Source: Halorussus limi (GTDB taxonomy: Archaea; Halobacteriota; Halobacteria; Halobacteriales; Haladaptataceae). Taken from it: 64,000 nt of DNA. The stretch's first letter is position 1, and each line of letters begins with the position of its first letter. The stretch is taken from the NCBI RefSeq assembly GCF_023238205.1, contig NZ_CP096659.1, forward strand, positions 2,745,626-2,809,625. The letters run 5' to 3'. Of the stretch, positions 33,698 to 42,731 are shown in pieces. A model generated the notes under the pieces. The model was not told the DNA's origin and searched no databases. It saw nothing but the letters and a program-made list of their open reading frames with translations. The position numbers and the translations under genes are program-made.

Positions 33698-35032
33698 TCA
33701 GTCCGTGCCCGACTCGCTTCCGGCGGTCGCGACGCCGGACCCGCCCGCCGTCGACAGTCCCCGGAGCGCGGCCACCACGACCGCACCCGCGGCGACCAGC
33801 GCGCCCGCGACGGCGAAGGCGACGCCGTAGCCGAACTGCGCGGCCCACCCGCCAAGCAAGCCGCCGACGCCGCCGGACGCGGCCACCAGCGCGGCGTGGA
33901 CGCCGAGCGACTCCCCGCGGAGCGACGCGGGCGCGAGACGCGTCACCAGACCGGTCCCCGTCACGGCGATGACGGCCCACGTCACGCCGAGGAGCGCGAA
34001 GACCCCGCCGTTCGCGGTCAGACCGACGGCGCCCGCGGCGGACCCGACGACGGCGACCGCGGGGAAGGCGAGGGCCCTGACTCCTAACGCGGCGCTCTGG
34101 AACAGTCGCACGTCGAAGCGGTCGCTCAACTCGCCGACGACGCCGTAGCAGAGCGCCGACGCGAGACTCGTGGCGAGATACAGGCCGAACGTCGCGTCGC
34201 CGCCGTGGCCGGCGGTCGAGAGGTACGCCGGGAGCGGCGCCCAGAACGTGGCGAACCCGGTCGAGAACAGCGCGACGGCGAGGAAGTACGCGGTGAGCCG
34301 CGGGGTGAAGCGCCCGACGAGCCGACGCGGCCGAATCCCGAGCGTGGTCCAGTAGAGCCGATTCGGCGTGAACGCGAACGTCGCCGTCTTGGCGTTCCGC
34401 TGGGTCCGCGAGAGGAGTCGCGCGACCCGCCTGCGCTGGCCCCGTCCGAGGTCCGCCGCCGCGGGCGAGACCGACGGGACCCACTTCGCGGCCGCCGCGG
34501 CCGACACCGCCGCGAGCGCGCCGCAGACCGCGAACAGCCACTGCCTCGCCGCGAGCGGGGAGGCGAACCGGGGCGCGAGGACTCCGAGCCACGCGGTGCC
34601 GAGGACCAGACCGCCCGCCCACCCGTACCCTTGGTACTTGTTGAGCGCGGCGATTCTGCGCGACCACTCCGACTCGGGCGCGTCGGCGACTACCAGCAGG
34701 GTCAACACCGGTCCGCCCGCCGCCGAGACGAACCAGAGCAGGGCGTTGAGCGCGAGGACCGCGGTCACCGACTCGACGAGCGGAATCGCCGCGAGCGACG
34801 CCGCGACCCCGACCAGACTCCCGACGACCACCGGCCGGCGGTCGGCGGTCCGGTCGGCGACCCGGCCCCAGAGGAGTGCGCCCGGAGTCCCCAGCAGCGC
34901 CGCGCTCGCAGCGAGCAGACCGAGCGCCACGGGGTCGCCCCCGAGCGCGACGACGTAGAGCGGAACGAGCAGGGAAGCAGCGCCGAGCGCGACCGACCCG
35001 AGTCCCCACGCGTAGAGCCAGCGGTGTCTCAT
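33698..35032 (-). CDS. MFS transporter
   Basis: 444 residues, about twelve TM helices in two halves with a charged loop in the middle (about 190-235: LGRGQRRRVARLLSRTQRNAKT). The motif A-like loop after TM2 reads GRVADRTADRRP. The start RHRWLYAWGLGSVALGAASLLVPLYVVALGG is typical of archaeal drug/sugar-exporter MFS proteins. The substrate cannot be told. The stop lies 140 nt from the YbaK gene and the start 41 nt from the OtsA stop on the same strand. Confidence 0.85.
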   Translation of the reverse strand: MRHRWLYAWGLGSVALGAASLLVPLYVVALGGDPVALGLLAASAALLGTPGALLWGRVADRTADRRPVVVGSLVGVAASLAAIPLVESVTAVLALNALLWFVSAAGGPVLTLLVVADAPESEWSRRIAALNKYQGYGWAGGLVLGTAWLGVLAPRFASPLAARQWLFAVCGALAAVSAAAAAKWVPSVSPAAADLGRGQRRRVARLLSRTQRNAKTATFAFTPNRLYWTTLGIRPRRLVGRFTPRLTAYFLAVALFSTGFATFWAPLPAYLSTAGHGGDATFGLYLATSLASALCYGVVGELSDRFDVRLFQSAALGVRALAFPAVAVVGSAAGAVGLTANGGVFALLGVTWAVIAVTGTGLVTRLAPASLRGESLGVHAALVAASGGVGGLLGGWAAQFGYGVAFAVAGALVAAGAVVVAALRGLSTAGGSGVATAGSESGTD

Positions 35033-35073
35033 CGGCGGAGTTCACGAAAGCCCGATACGTAAAGGCCGTGAAA

Positions 35074-36561
35074 TTACCCGGAGTCGGCGCTCTCGGCCCG
35101 GAGTTCCGCCACGGTCTCGAAGATGTCGTCCATCCACGCGTCGAGGTCGTACGCCGCCACGAGTTGGCGCATCTGGCGCATGCGGTTGCGCCGCTCCGTG
35201 GGCGAGTCGGTAATCGTCTGGTGGATGGTCTCGGCGAACTCCTCGGTGGCGTACGGGTTGATGGTGTAGGCGTAGTCGCCGAGCGTGTCGTCCACGCCCG
35301 CGAAGTCCGAGAGGACCAGCGCCCCCTCGTTCTCCAACTGGGACGCGACGTACTCCTCGGCGACGAGGTTCATCCCGTCCCGGACCGAACTGACCAGCGC
35401 GAGGTCCGCGTGGCGGTAGAGACTGTAGAGCGCCGTCGCGGGGAGCATCTCCGTGACGTTGACCACCGGTTTCCACTCGTCGGTCCCGAACCGGTCGTTG
35501 ACGCGCTCGGCGGTCTCGGCCACCTCGCGCTGAATCTCCCGATACGCCGGAATCTCGCTCCTGCTCTCGCTGGCCTTCTGGACGTAGACGAACTCCCCGC
35601 GGAACTCGGGGTACGAGTCGAGGAAGTACTCGATGGCCCGGAGGCGCTCGGGGATGCCCTTCGTGTAGTCGAGGCGGTCGACGCCGACGGCGACGATGGC
35701 GTCGGCGTCGATGCCACGCTCGTCGCGAAACGAGTCCCAGAACGCCTCGGCCTCGCCGCTGTCGGCGAGTCGCTGGATTCGGTCGGCGTCCACGCCCATC
35801 GGGAACGACTCGACCAGCGTCGGCGTGTCGCCGCGGTGAACCACGCCGGCGTCCCAGTCGATGACGGCGTCGTCGAAGCAGGCGTCGACGCCCTCGAGGA
35901 ACTGGGCGCAGAACCGGTCGACGTGGAAGCCCAGCAGGTCGTTGGCCAGCAGGCCCTCCAGCAACTGCTCGCTCTGGGGACACACCCGGAAGTCGTCCCA
36001 CGTCGGCCACGGGATGTGCCAGAAGTGCGCCAGCGTGACCTCCTCGCCGCGGTCCCGCCGGACCATCTCGGGCGCGAGTCCGAAGTGGTAGTCCTGAAAC
36101 CAGATTAGCGACCCGGAGTCGGCCTCCTCGCTGGCCGCCTCGGCGAAGCGCCTGTTGACGTCGCGGTAACGCTTCCAGAACCGTGGTTCGTAGGTGATTC
36201 GGCCCCGGTCGCTGTGACAGAGCGGCCACAGCACCTGATTGCTGTAGCCGTAGTAGTACTCCTCTACCTCGTCGTCGTCGAGCCAGATGCGACGGAGCGT
36301 GTAGGACGGGTCCTCGGGCGGCACCCGGACGCGGTCGTCCTCGTCCACCACCTCCCGGTCGGCCTCGCCGTCGCCCCACGCGACCCACGTCCCCGACGCT
36401 CGCTGCATGACCGGGTCGAGACCGGCGGTCAGTCCGCCGACCGGCCGTTCGACCGTGATTTCGTCGCCGTCGTACGAGTGGCTGTACGGTTCGCGGTTCG
36501 AGACGACGACCAGTCCCTCGGTCGGGGCCGGACCGCCGTCCGGCGGTTGGTCGCCCGTCAT
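35074..36561 (-). CDS. otsA: alpha,alpha-trehalose-phosphate synthase (UDP-forming type, GT20)
   Basis: 495 residues, GT-B fold of family 20. Diagnostic segments: VVSNREPYSH, GGLTAGLDPVM, YYGYSNQVLWPLCH, WFQDYHFGL, FWHIPWP, VGVDRLDYTKGIPERL and VSSVRDGMNLVAEEYVASQ. It transfers glucose from a nucleotide sugar to glucose 6-phosphate to form trehalose 6-phosphate. The N-terminal ~15 residues are a disordered Gly/Pro stretch. No trehalose-6-phosphatase gene is in the window. The PfkB kinase gene lies upstream on the same strand. Trehalose would serve as a compatible solute. Confidence 0.92.
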   Translation of the reverse strand: MTGDQPPDGGPAPTEGLVVVSNREPYSHSYDGDEITVERPVGGLTAGLDPVMQRASGTWVAWGDGEADREVVDEDDRVRVPPEDPSYTLRRIWLDDDEVEEYYYGYSNQVLWPLCHSDRGRITYEPRFWKRYRDVNRRFAEAASEEADSGSLIWFQDYHFGLAPEMVRRDRGEEVTLAHFWHIPWPTWDDFRVCPQSEQLLEGLLANDLLGFHVDRFCAQFLEGVDACFDDAVIDWDAGVVHRGDTPTLVESFPMGVDADRIQRLADSGEAEAFWDSFRDERGIDADAIVAVGVDRLDYTKGIPERLRAIEYFLDSYPEFRGEFVYVQKASESRSEIPAYREIQREVAETAERVNDRFGTDEWKPVVNVTEMLPATALYSLYRHADLALVSSVRDGMNLVAEEYVASQLENEGALVLSDFAGVDDTLGDYAYTINPYATEEFAETIHQTITDSPTERRNRMRQMRQLVAAYDLDAWMDDIFETVAELRAESADSG

Positions 36562-36758
36562 GTCGTCGGTGGGAGGTCGCTCCGGCGGGGGTCGGGTCGG
36601 CAGTCGCGTTCCGGCGCAGTGCGGCGCAGTCGTCGCGGACTCCCCCGCACAGTCGGTCGGATATCGGTCGGTGAGCGCATTTCCGTCTGATAACGACGTA
36701 CGCGCCCTTCCCGTTTGGGGTCGAGCGGGTCGGCCGGGTCACTTCCGGAGTGCCCGAG

Positions 36759-37742
36759 TCACTCCCGAAATTTCCGGACCTCCTCGCGGGTCGGGAGCGC
36801 GGTCATCGCGCCCGGCGCGGTGGTCGTGACCGCCGCCACCGCGTTCGCGAAGCCGAGGACCTTCGAGAGCGACGTCTCGATCGAATCGCCGCGCGTCCGG
36901 GCCGCGAGCGCAGAGAGCGCACCCGCGGTGAAGGCGTCGCCCGCGCCCGTGGTGTCGGCGACCGATTCGACCTCGAACCCGCCGTGTGATGCCGCGCCCG
37001 CGCCCCACGGGGCGTCGTCGGTCGCGCGGGCGAACGCCCCCGAGCCGCCGAGCGTCAGCAGGACGGTGTGGGGTCCGGTCTCGATGACTCCCTCGGCGAG
37101 CGCCTCGGGCGACTCGCCCTCGAATCCGGCGGCCCGCAACTCCTCGGGCGTGGCCTTCACCACGTCGGCGAACGCGAGCATCTCGCGGACGCGCTCGCCG
37201 AACGCCGCCTCCGACTCCCAGAGTTCCGGCCGGGCGTTGGGGTCGAAGACCACGGTGCAGTCGCGCTCGGTCGCGCGCTGTGCGAGGTCCAGCGTGGCCG
37301 TCCGGCCGGGGTCGGCCGCGAGCATCACGCCGCCGACGTAGACCCACGAGACCGACTCTAGCATCTCGTCCGGGACGCCGCCGGGTTCGACCCGCGTGTC
37401 CGCGGTCCCGTCTCGGTAGAAGGTGAACTCGCGGTCGGCGTCCGCGTCGTGGCTGACGAACGCCAGCGCGGTCTTGGCGGTCGGGTCGCGCTCGACGAAC
37501 CGGTCGGGGACGCCGAACTCGGCCAGCGTCTCCGCGAGGTAGTCGCCGAAGGGGTCCTCGCCGACGCGAGTCCAGAACCACGGCGGGTCGTCGAGTCGCG
37601 CCAGCGCGACCGCGACGTTCGCGGGCGCGCCGCCCGCGCGCCGCGAGAAGTTCGCCACGTCTGCGAGCGGGCCGGGCGAATCCGGCAGGAAGTCGATAAG
37701 GGCTTCGCCTGCCACGAGGATGTCGGGGTCCGAATCGGTCAT
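36759..37742 (-). CDS. PfkB-family carbohydrate kinase (fructokinase-like)
   Basis: 327 residues. PfkB signature 1 is FSRRAGGAPANVAVALARL (about 32-50) and signature 2 is VADTTGAGDAFTAGALSAL, containing the catalytic Asp. The sequence begins ILVAGEALIDFLP, typical of fructokinase/2-keto-3-deoxygluconate-type kinases. An A/T-rich GAATACTTTT box near 37775-37784 suits a short leader before the ATG at 37742. It is on the same strand as OtsA but 197 nt away, so it may be an independent unit. Confidence 0.87.
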   Translation of the reverse strand: MTDSDPDILVAGEALIDFLPDSPGPLADVANFSRRAGGAPANVAVALARLDDPPWFWTRVGEDPFGDYLAETLAEFGVPDRFVERDPTAKTALAFVSHDADADREFTFYRDGTADTRVEPGGVPDEMLESVSWVYVGGVMLAADPGRTATLDLAQRATERDCTVVFDPNARPELWESEAAFGERVREMLAFADVVKATPEELRAAGFEGESPEALAEGVIETGPHTVLLTLGGSGAFARATDDAPWGAGAASHGGFEVESVADTTGAGDAFTAGALSALAARTRGDSIETSLSKVLGFANAVAAVTTTAPGAMTALPTREEVRKFRE

Positions 37743-37857
37743 GCGTCTCCAAGCTATCGCCGGGGCGCGGAAAAGTATTCAGTCCGCTACCGCGACTCCG
37801 GCGGTCGGACCGGGTTCCGCCAGACGACGCGCTCGCGGTCACGATTCGACCTCGCAG

Positions 37858-38640
37858 TCACGACTCCACCGTTTCGAGGACGTCGTTCAGATATTTCTTG
37901 CTCACGCCGATGTAGCCGTAGTCCAGCGTGAACACCTCCAGCGAGAGCGTCCCCGACCAGTCGTCGGGGAGCGCACCGAGCACCTGCTCGAAGTCGATGG
38001 TGCCCGCGCCGAACGGCAGGTGTTCGTCTTGGGCCTTCCGGGTGTCGTTGAGGTGGAAGTGCGAGATGCGGTCGGCGTGCCGTGCGACGAACTTCGCCGT
38101 CGCGGCCGAGTCGAGACCGTCCACGCGGGCGTGGCCGGTGTCGAGGGTCATCGCGGCGTCGGTGTCGGCGAAGAGGTCCTGAAAGTTCCCGGTCGAGAAG
38201 GCCCCGCGCGGGATGTTCTCGAAGCAGACCTCGAAGCCGTCGGGCGTCTCGGCGTCCACCTCGCGGACCGATTCGAGGACGATTTCGCGCAGGTCGGTGG
38301 CGTCCCACGCGGGACTCCACGCCTTCGAGTTGGCGTGGGCGACGCCCTTCAGTGCGCCCATCTCGGCCGCGGTCTCGGCCGCCGCGACGAGTTCCCGGAC
38401 CGCGCCCTCGCGGACGTGTTCGTAGGCCGACCCCACGTCGAGCGCGAACGGGAGGTGGACCAGCAGGTCGAGGTCTCGTTCCGCGGCCGCCTCGCGCACT
38501 GCGTCGGGGTCGAGGCTCCGGCGCTCGTGGTCGCCGTCCATCAGCAGTTCCACGAAGTCGAAGTCCGCCTCAGCGGCCACGTCGAAGGCCGTCTCGTAGT
38601 CCATCCCGAGTTGGGTGACGAAGCCGATGGTCGCGTCCAT
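37858..38640 (-). CDS. sugar phosphate isomerase/epimerase (xylose isomerase-like TIM barrel)
   Basis: 260 residues of the AP_endonuc_2 family: IGFVTQLGMDYETAFDVAAEADFDFVEL, LLVHLPFALD, VCFENIPRG, MTLDTGHARVDG and ISHFHLNDTRKAQDEHLPFGAGTIDF. Metal ligands (Glu in FEN, Asp/His in LDTGH, His in HFHLND, Glu near SLEVF) are in the expected places. Substrate unknown: sugar or inositol derivatives are typical. It lies 115 nt upstream of the PfkB gene on the same strand. Confidence 0.85.
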   Translation of the reverse strand: MDATIGFVTQLGMDYETAFDVAAEADFDFVELLMDGDHERRSLDPDAVREAAAERDLDLLVHLPFALDVGSAYEHVREGAVRELVAAAETAAEMGALKGVAHANSKAWSPAWDATDLREIVLESVREVDAETPDGFEVCFENIPRGAFSTGNFQDLFADTDAAMTLDTGHARVDGLDSAATAKFVARHADRISHFHLNDTRKAQDEHLPFGAGTIDFEQVLGALPDDWSGTLSLEVFTLDYGYIGVSKKYLNDVLETVES

Positions 38641-38681
38641 GCCGGTGGGACGACCGCCGGGCAGTTAGTCGTTTTCGGGGG

Positions 38682-39026
38682 TCACTCCGAGGCGCTCTGG
38701 TCGCCCGCCGGCCGGAACGTCACCCGGACGAGACCGAGGTCCATCCGGACCTTCCCGACGACCTCGCCGAGGACGAACCGGTCGCCCGACTCCACCTCGG
38801 CCGCCTTCGGCGGGTAGAACAGCACGAACTCGTTGGTGCCCGCGTAGCGCGCGATTCGCGTCTCGTAGTCGTTCCAGAAGAAGTCGGCGAGGAACGACTC
38901 GCCCTCCTGAAACTCGACCGCCGGGTAGAACGCGAGCGGTTCGGAGACGACTCGAAACGCCGCGCCCGCCCGAACGTCGGTGGCGTGCATCCGCGCCGGT
39001 CGGTCGGCCCGCGAGCGGAGTCCCAT
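38682..39026 (-). CDS. haloarchaeal hypothetical protein
   Basis: The frame extends to 39056; the ATGs at 39026 and 38990 (MHATDVRAGAAF) are alternative starts, and the conserved-looking part begins at the latter. It is a small beta-rich protein: FYPAVEFQEGESFLADFFWNDYETRI, GTNEFVLFYPP and VLGEVVGKVRMDLGLVRVTF. I do not recognise the family. It diverges from the cupredoxin gene to its right and follows the TIM-barrel gene on the same strand (41-nt gap). Confidence 0.6.
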   Translation of the reverse strand: MGLRSRADRPARMHATDVRAGAAFRVVSEPLAFYPAVEFQEGESFLADFFWNDYETRIARYAGTNEFVLFYPPKAAEVESGDRFVLGEVVGKVRMDLGLVRVTFRPAGDQSASE

Positions 39027-39134
39027 CTTCCGAACCCGTACCGGAGCCACGGTCAAAGCTCTCTCGGCCGCGCTGGCCGCCTCCGGTGGCCCGTGGACTC
39101 TTACGGACTCGCGGCCAAGTCCCGGGGAGAACCG

Positions 39135-39887
39135 ATGACTGGGGATTCTACGTCTGCGGAGCGCGGGGACTCAACGGGAACCGGTGGCGGGACCGGGACG
39201 GAGTCGGGGCGCGACCGCGGAGCGGACGGGGACGGCGCGACTCCCGAGAGTGACGGCGGAACCGGGAGCGACGGCGAAACGAGGGGGGACGACGGCGGAA
39301 CCGTGGACGACGGCGTGACCCGCCGGACGTTCATCCGGGCGAGCGGTGCGACTGCCGCGGCGGGAGCGGGCGCCGCGTTCGCCGCCGACGACGTCTCGGC
39401 ACAGACCCAGACCTACCGATTCGGCGGCGAGGTGGCGGCGTGGCGGGGCCGAGCGCCCGCGGCCATCGAGGGGGAGTCGAACCCGACCATCGAGTTGCAG
39501 GCCGGACAGGAGTACGAGTTCTGGTTCGAGAACATCGACGGCGCGCCCCACAACATCGCCATCTACGACGACGAGGAGAACGTCATCCAGCAGAGCGACA
39601 CCATCCTCGAAGAGGGCGCGACCGCCTCCATCACGTTCACCGCGACCAGCAACATGGCCCAGTACGTCTGCACCGTCCACCCGACGTCGATGATAGGCGA
39701 CCTGAACGTGACCGGGCAGGTCGAAGGCAGCGGCGGTGAGGGCGGCGGCATCTTCTCGTCGCTCTCGTTCGGCGCGCTGGTGTTGGTCGCCGGTCTCGCG
39801 CTCGCGTTCCTCTCGCCGCTCCTGTTCGCGCTGTTCCTCTTCTCGCGGGGCGACGACCGCGGCGGGGAAACGACGACCAGACCGTAA
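39135..39887 (+). CDS. membrane-anchored cupredoxin (halocyanin/plastocyanin-like), Tat-exported
   Basis: 250 residues. The first ~60 are Gly/Asp/Thr-rich low complexity, then a twin-Arg signal (TRRTFIRASGATAAAGAGAAF). The cupredoxin domain (about 95-195) shows the type 1 copper ligands His in GAPHNIAIYDDE, then Cys, His and Met in YVCTVHPTSM. A Gly-rich linker precedes a C-terminal TM (LVLVAGLALAFLSPLLFALFLF), so the protein hangs on the outer face. Role: electron transfer, probably to a terminal oxidase. The unusually long hydrophilic stretch before the Tat motif is the oddity. ATG at 39135 was chosen because no signal is lost. Confidence 0.85.
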   Translation: MTGDSTSAERGDSTGTGGGTGTESGRDRGADGDGATPESDGGTGSDGETRGDDGGTVDDGVTRRTFIRASGATAAAGAGAAFAADDVSAQTQTYRFGGEVAAWRGRAPAAIEGESNPTIELQAGQEYEFWFENIDGAPHNIAIYDDEENVIQQSDTILEEGATASITFTATSNMAQYVCTVHPTSMIGDLNVTGQVEGSGGEGGGIFSSLSFGALVLVAGLALAFLSPLLFALFLFSRGDDRGGETTTRP

Positions 39888-39963
39888 CTAATCGACCGTT
39901 TCCGGAGTTCAAGCGGCGACGACCGCGCAGGGCGTTATTGCCTTCCGGAACGCACGCACGGGT

Positions 39964-42654
39964 ATGAGAACCACCGCCCTGTTTCTCGTCACCGGACTGG
40001 TCGTCGCGGCGGGCGTCCTCCCCGCGGTCGGTCCCGCCGACCGGTCGCTCGCACAGGAGGAGGGAACGGTCGTCGGCCGCCCCAACATCGAACTCTCCGC
40101 GACCGAGAACCGGTTCGGACCGGGCGAGCAGGCCGTCGTCGAGGTGTTCGTCTCGAACAACGGCGACCTCGACCGCGGCGGTCCCCCCGAGTTCGAGGAA
40201 CGCGTCACGACAGCGCGGAACGTCAGACTCGACGTTCTGGACGACCGTCTCCCCGAGGAACTCGCGGGCGAGTTGCAGGTCGATACCGGCGAGGTGTTCG
40301 CCGGGAGCGTTCCGGAGGGCGTCTCCGGGCCGTTCGGGTTCAACGTCGAGATTCCGGAGTCGGTGCCGCCGGGGACCTACCGGATTCCGGTCGAAGTGAC
40401 CTACGACTACACCAACTTCGTCCGGTACGGACCGGGCCGCGCGCCCGAGTACGGCGACACCCAGCGGACCGAGACCGCCTACTTCACCCTCGTCGTCGAG
40501 GACCGGCCGCAGTTCGACATCCGCGCCCGGAACCTGACCCGGGTCTCGGCGGGCGACACCGCAACGTACCAGATAGCAGTCACCAACGAGGGGACCACGG
40601 CCGCGACGAACGCGCGGGTCCAGTTGTCGGTCGCCAACACCTCGGTCTTCTTCGGCGGCGCGGACGACCCCCAACAGCGGACCAGCGTCTTCTTCGAGCG
40701 AATCGACCCCGGCGAGACCGAGATAGCGAACGTCACCGTCGGGGCGAGTCGGGACACCGCGCCGGGGACCTACCTCGCCGACGCCTCGGTCGCGTACACC
40801 AACCCGAACGGCGTGCAGGAACGCTCCAGACCGCTCACGTTCGGGGTCGCGGTCGGAGGCGAACAGACCTTCGCGGTCAGAGGCGTCCACACCACGCTCC
40901 GGGTCGGCGAGACCGGCGTGGTCAGCGGTCGGTTGGTCAACACGGGAGAGACCAACGTCTCGGACGCGGTGGTCGTCGTCGGCGGCGAGAACTCCAGTTT
41001 CCGACCGCGGGAGACCGAGTTCGCGGTCGGCGACCTCGCGGCGGGCGAGTCGGTCAACTTCTCGTTCCGGGTCGACACCGCGAACGGGACCGACGCCGGA
41101 CCGCGCCGCATCCCGATTCGAGTCCAGTACCGGAACGCGGGGGGCGACCAGCGGACGAGCGCCCCCATCGACGTGCCGGTCGCGGTCGCCCGCGAACAGA
41201 CCTTCGACGTGGCCGCGACCGCGTCCGGACTCGTCGCGGGCGACTCGGGTACGGTCTCGGGCACCGTCCTCAACACGGGCGAGACCAACGTCTCGGACGC
41301 GGTCGTCGTCCTCCAGACGCAGGACTCGGGGCTTGAACCGGCCGAGCGCGAGTACGCCCTCGGCGACCTCGCGCCGAACGAGTCGGCCGCTTTCGAGTTC
41401 GAGGTCGCGGTGCCCAACCAGTCGAACCCCGGGGTCAGGCCGGTCTCGTTCCGAGTTCGCTACCGGAACGCCGACAACGAGATTCGGTACTCCGACTCGT
41501 TCGACGCCGCGGTGTCGGTCGCGGGCGAGCGGACCTTCGCGGTTCGGAACGTGAGCGCCGACCTGCAGGTCGGCGACGCGGGCACGGTGTCGGGAACGGT
41601 GGTCAACACCGCGAACGTATCGGTCTCGAACGCCGTGGTCGTCTTCGGCGGAAGTTCCGACCTCGTTCCCCGCGAACAGGAGGTCGCGGTCGGCCGCCTC
41701 GAACCGGGCGAGGCCGCCAATTTCAACGTTACCGTGGACGTGCCCAACACCTCCGAACCCGGCCCGCGGCAGGCGTCGTTCTTCGTGCGCTACCGGAACC
41801 GGGACGGCGACCTGCGTCTCAGCGAGGGCCTCGACGCGCGGGTCGCGGTCGGCGCGGAACAGACCTTCGGCGTCGAGAGCGCCAACGGCACGCTCAGGGT
41901 GGGCGAGACCGGCGAAATCTCCGGGCGAGTCACGAACCGGGGCGAACGACCGGTCTCGAACGCGGTCCTCGTTCTCCAGACGAACAACCCGAACCTCGAC
42001 GCCCGGGAGTCCGAGTACGCGCTCGGCCGACTCGGACCGAACGAGTCGGTGCCCTTCGAGTACACCCTCGACGTGAGCGGCGAGGCCGAACCGGGACCGC
42101 GTCAGGTGACCTACCGCGTGCGCTACCGGAACCGGAACGGCGACCTGCGCACGAGCGACACGATAGACTCCCGGGTCGTGGTGGCCCCCGAACGCGACGA
42201 GTTCCGGGTCGAACCGGTCAACGCGACGGTTCCCGTCGGTTCCTCGGAGGTCGTCGAACTCCGAGTCACGAACACCGCGAACCAGACGCTCCGGGACGTG
42301 GAGGCGAAACTGTTCGCCAGCGACCCCCTGTCGAGCGACAACGACGAGGCGTTCGTCTCCCGACTCGCGGCAGGTGAGTCCACGACGATGAAGTTCCGGG
42401 TCGCCGCCGCGGGCGGGTCGATTCCGAAGGTCTACCCGGTCTCGGTCGATTTCACCTACGAGGACGCGCGGGGCGACACCGTCCTCTCGGACACCTACCG
42501 GGTGCCCGTCGAGGTAGTCGAGCGACAGGGCGGAGGTCTGCCGCTTCCGACGGGTTCGGTTTCGCCCGCGCTGGTCGGGTTCGCCGTGCTGGTGGTCGCC
42601 CTCGGGGCGCTGGTCTGGTGGAAGCACGAGACCATCGCGAAGTTGCTCCCGTGA
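39964..42654 (+). CDS. cell-surface COG1361-type protein built of NEW3/CARDB-like repeats
   Basis: 896 residues. It has a Sec signal peptide (1-31), about seven beta-sandwich domains and a C-terminal TM (GFAVLVVALGALVWW). The central four domains repeat with a period of about 111 residues, starting near residues 299, 410, 521 and 631, each opening with EQTF or ERTF, followed by RVGETG-type turns and an NTGETNVSDAVVVxxG strand; a fifth, diverged copy starts near 742. The family (COG1361 S-layer domain) often accompanies RND exporters, one of which follows at 47684. A TATA-like GTTATTGCC near 39932-39940 suits a leaderless start. N-glycosylation sequons are frequent. Confidence 0.85.
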   Translation: MRTTALFLVTGLVVAAGVLPAVGPADRSLAQEEGTVVGRPNIELSATENRFGPGEQAVVEVFVSNNGDLDRGGPPEFEERVTTARNVRLDVLDDRLPEELAGELQVDTGEVFAGSVPEGVSGPFGFNVEIPESVPPGTYRIPVEVTYDYTNFVRYGPGRAPEYGDTQRTETAYFTLVVEDRPQFDIRARNLTRVSAGDTATYQIAVTNEGTTAATNARVQLSVANTSVFFGGADDPQQRTSVFFERIDPGETEIANVTVGASRDTAPGTYLADASVAYTNPNGVQERSRPLTFGVAVGGEQTFAVRGVHTTLRVGETGVVSGRLVNTGETNVSDAVVVVGGENSSFRPRETEFAVGDLAAGESVNFSFRVDTANGTDAGPRRIPIRVQYRNAGGDQRTSAPIDVPVAVAREQTFDVAATASGLVAGDSGTVSGTVLNTGETNVSDAVVVLQTQDSGLEPAEREYALGDLAPNESAAFEFEVAVPNQSNPGVRPVSFRVRYRNADNEIRYSDSFDAAVSVAGERTFAVRNVSADLQVGDAGTVSGTVVNTANVSVSNAVVVFGGSSDLVPREQEVAVGRLEPGEAANFNVTVDVPNTSEPGPRQASFFVRYRNRDGDLRLSEGLDARVAVGAEQTFGVESANGTLRVGETGEISGRVTNRGERPVSNAVLVLQTNNPNLDARESEYALGRLGPNESVPFEYTLDVSGEAEPGPRQVTYRVRYRNRNGDLRTSDTIDSRVVVAPERDEFRVEPVNATVPVGSSEVVELRVTNTANQTLRDVEAKLFASDPLSSDNDEAFVSRLAAGESTTMKFRVAAAGGSIPKVYPVSVDFTYEDARGDTVLSDTYRVPVEVVERQGGGLPLPTGSVSPALVGFAVLVVALGALVWWKHETIAKLLP

Positions 42655-42731
42655 GTCGCGGGGTCGCTCGCCCGCGACGGACCGAACTTCGCCGCGAACT
42701 TCTTGGGCGGTCGCGTCGATAGACGAGTCCA

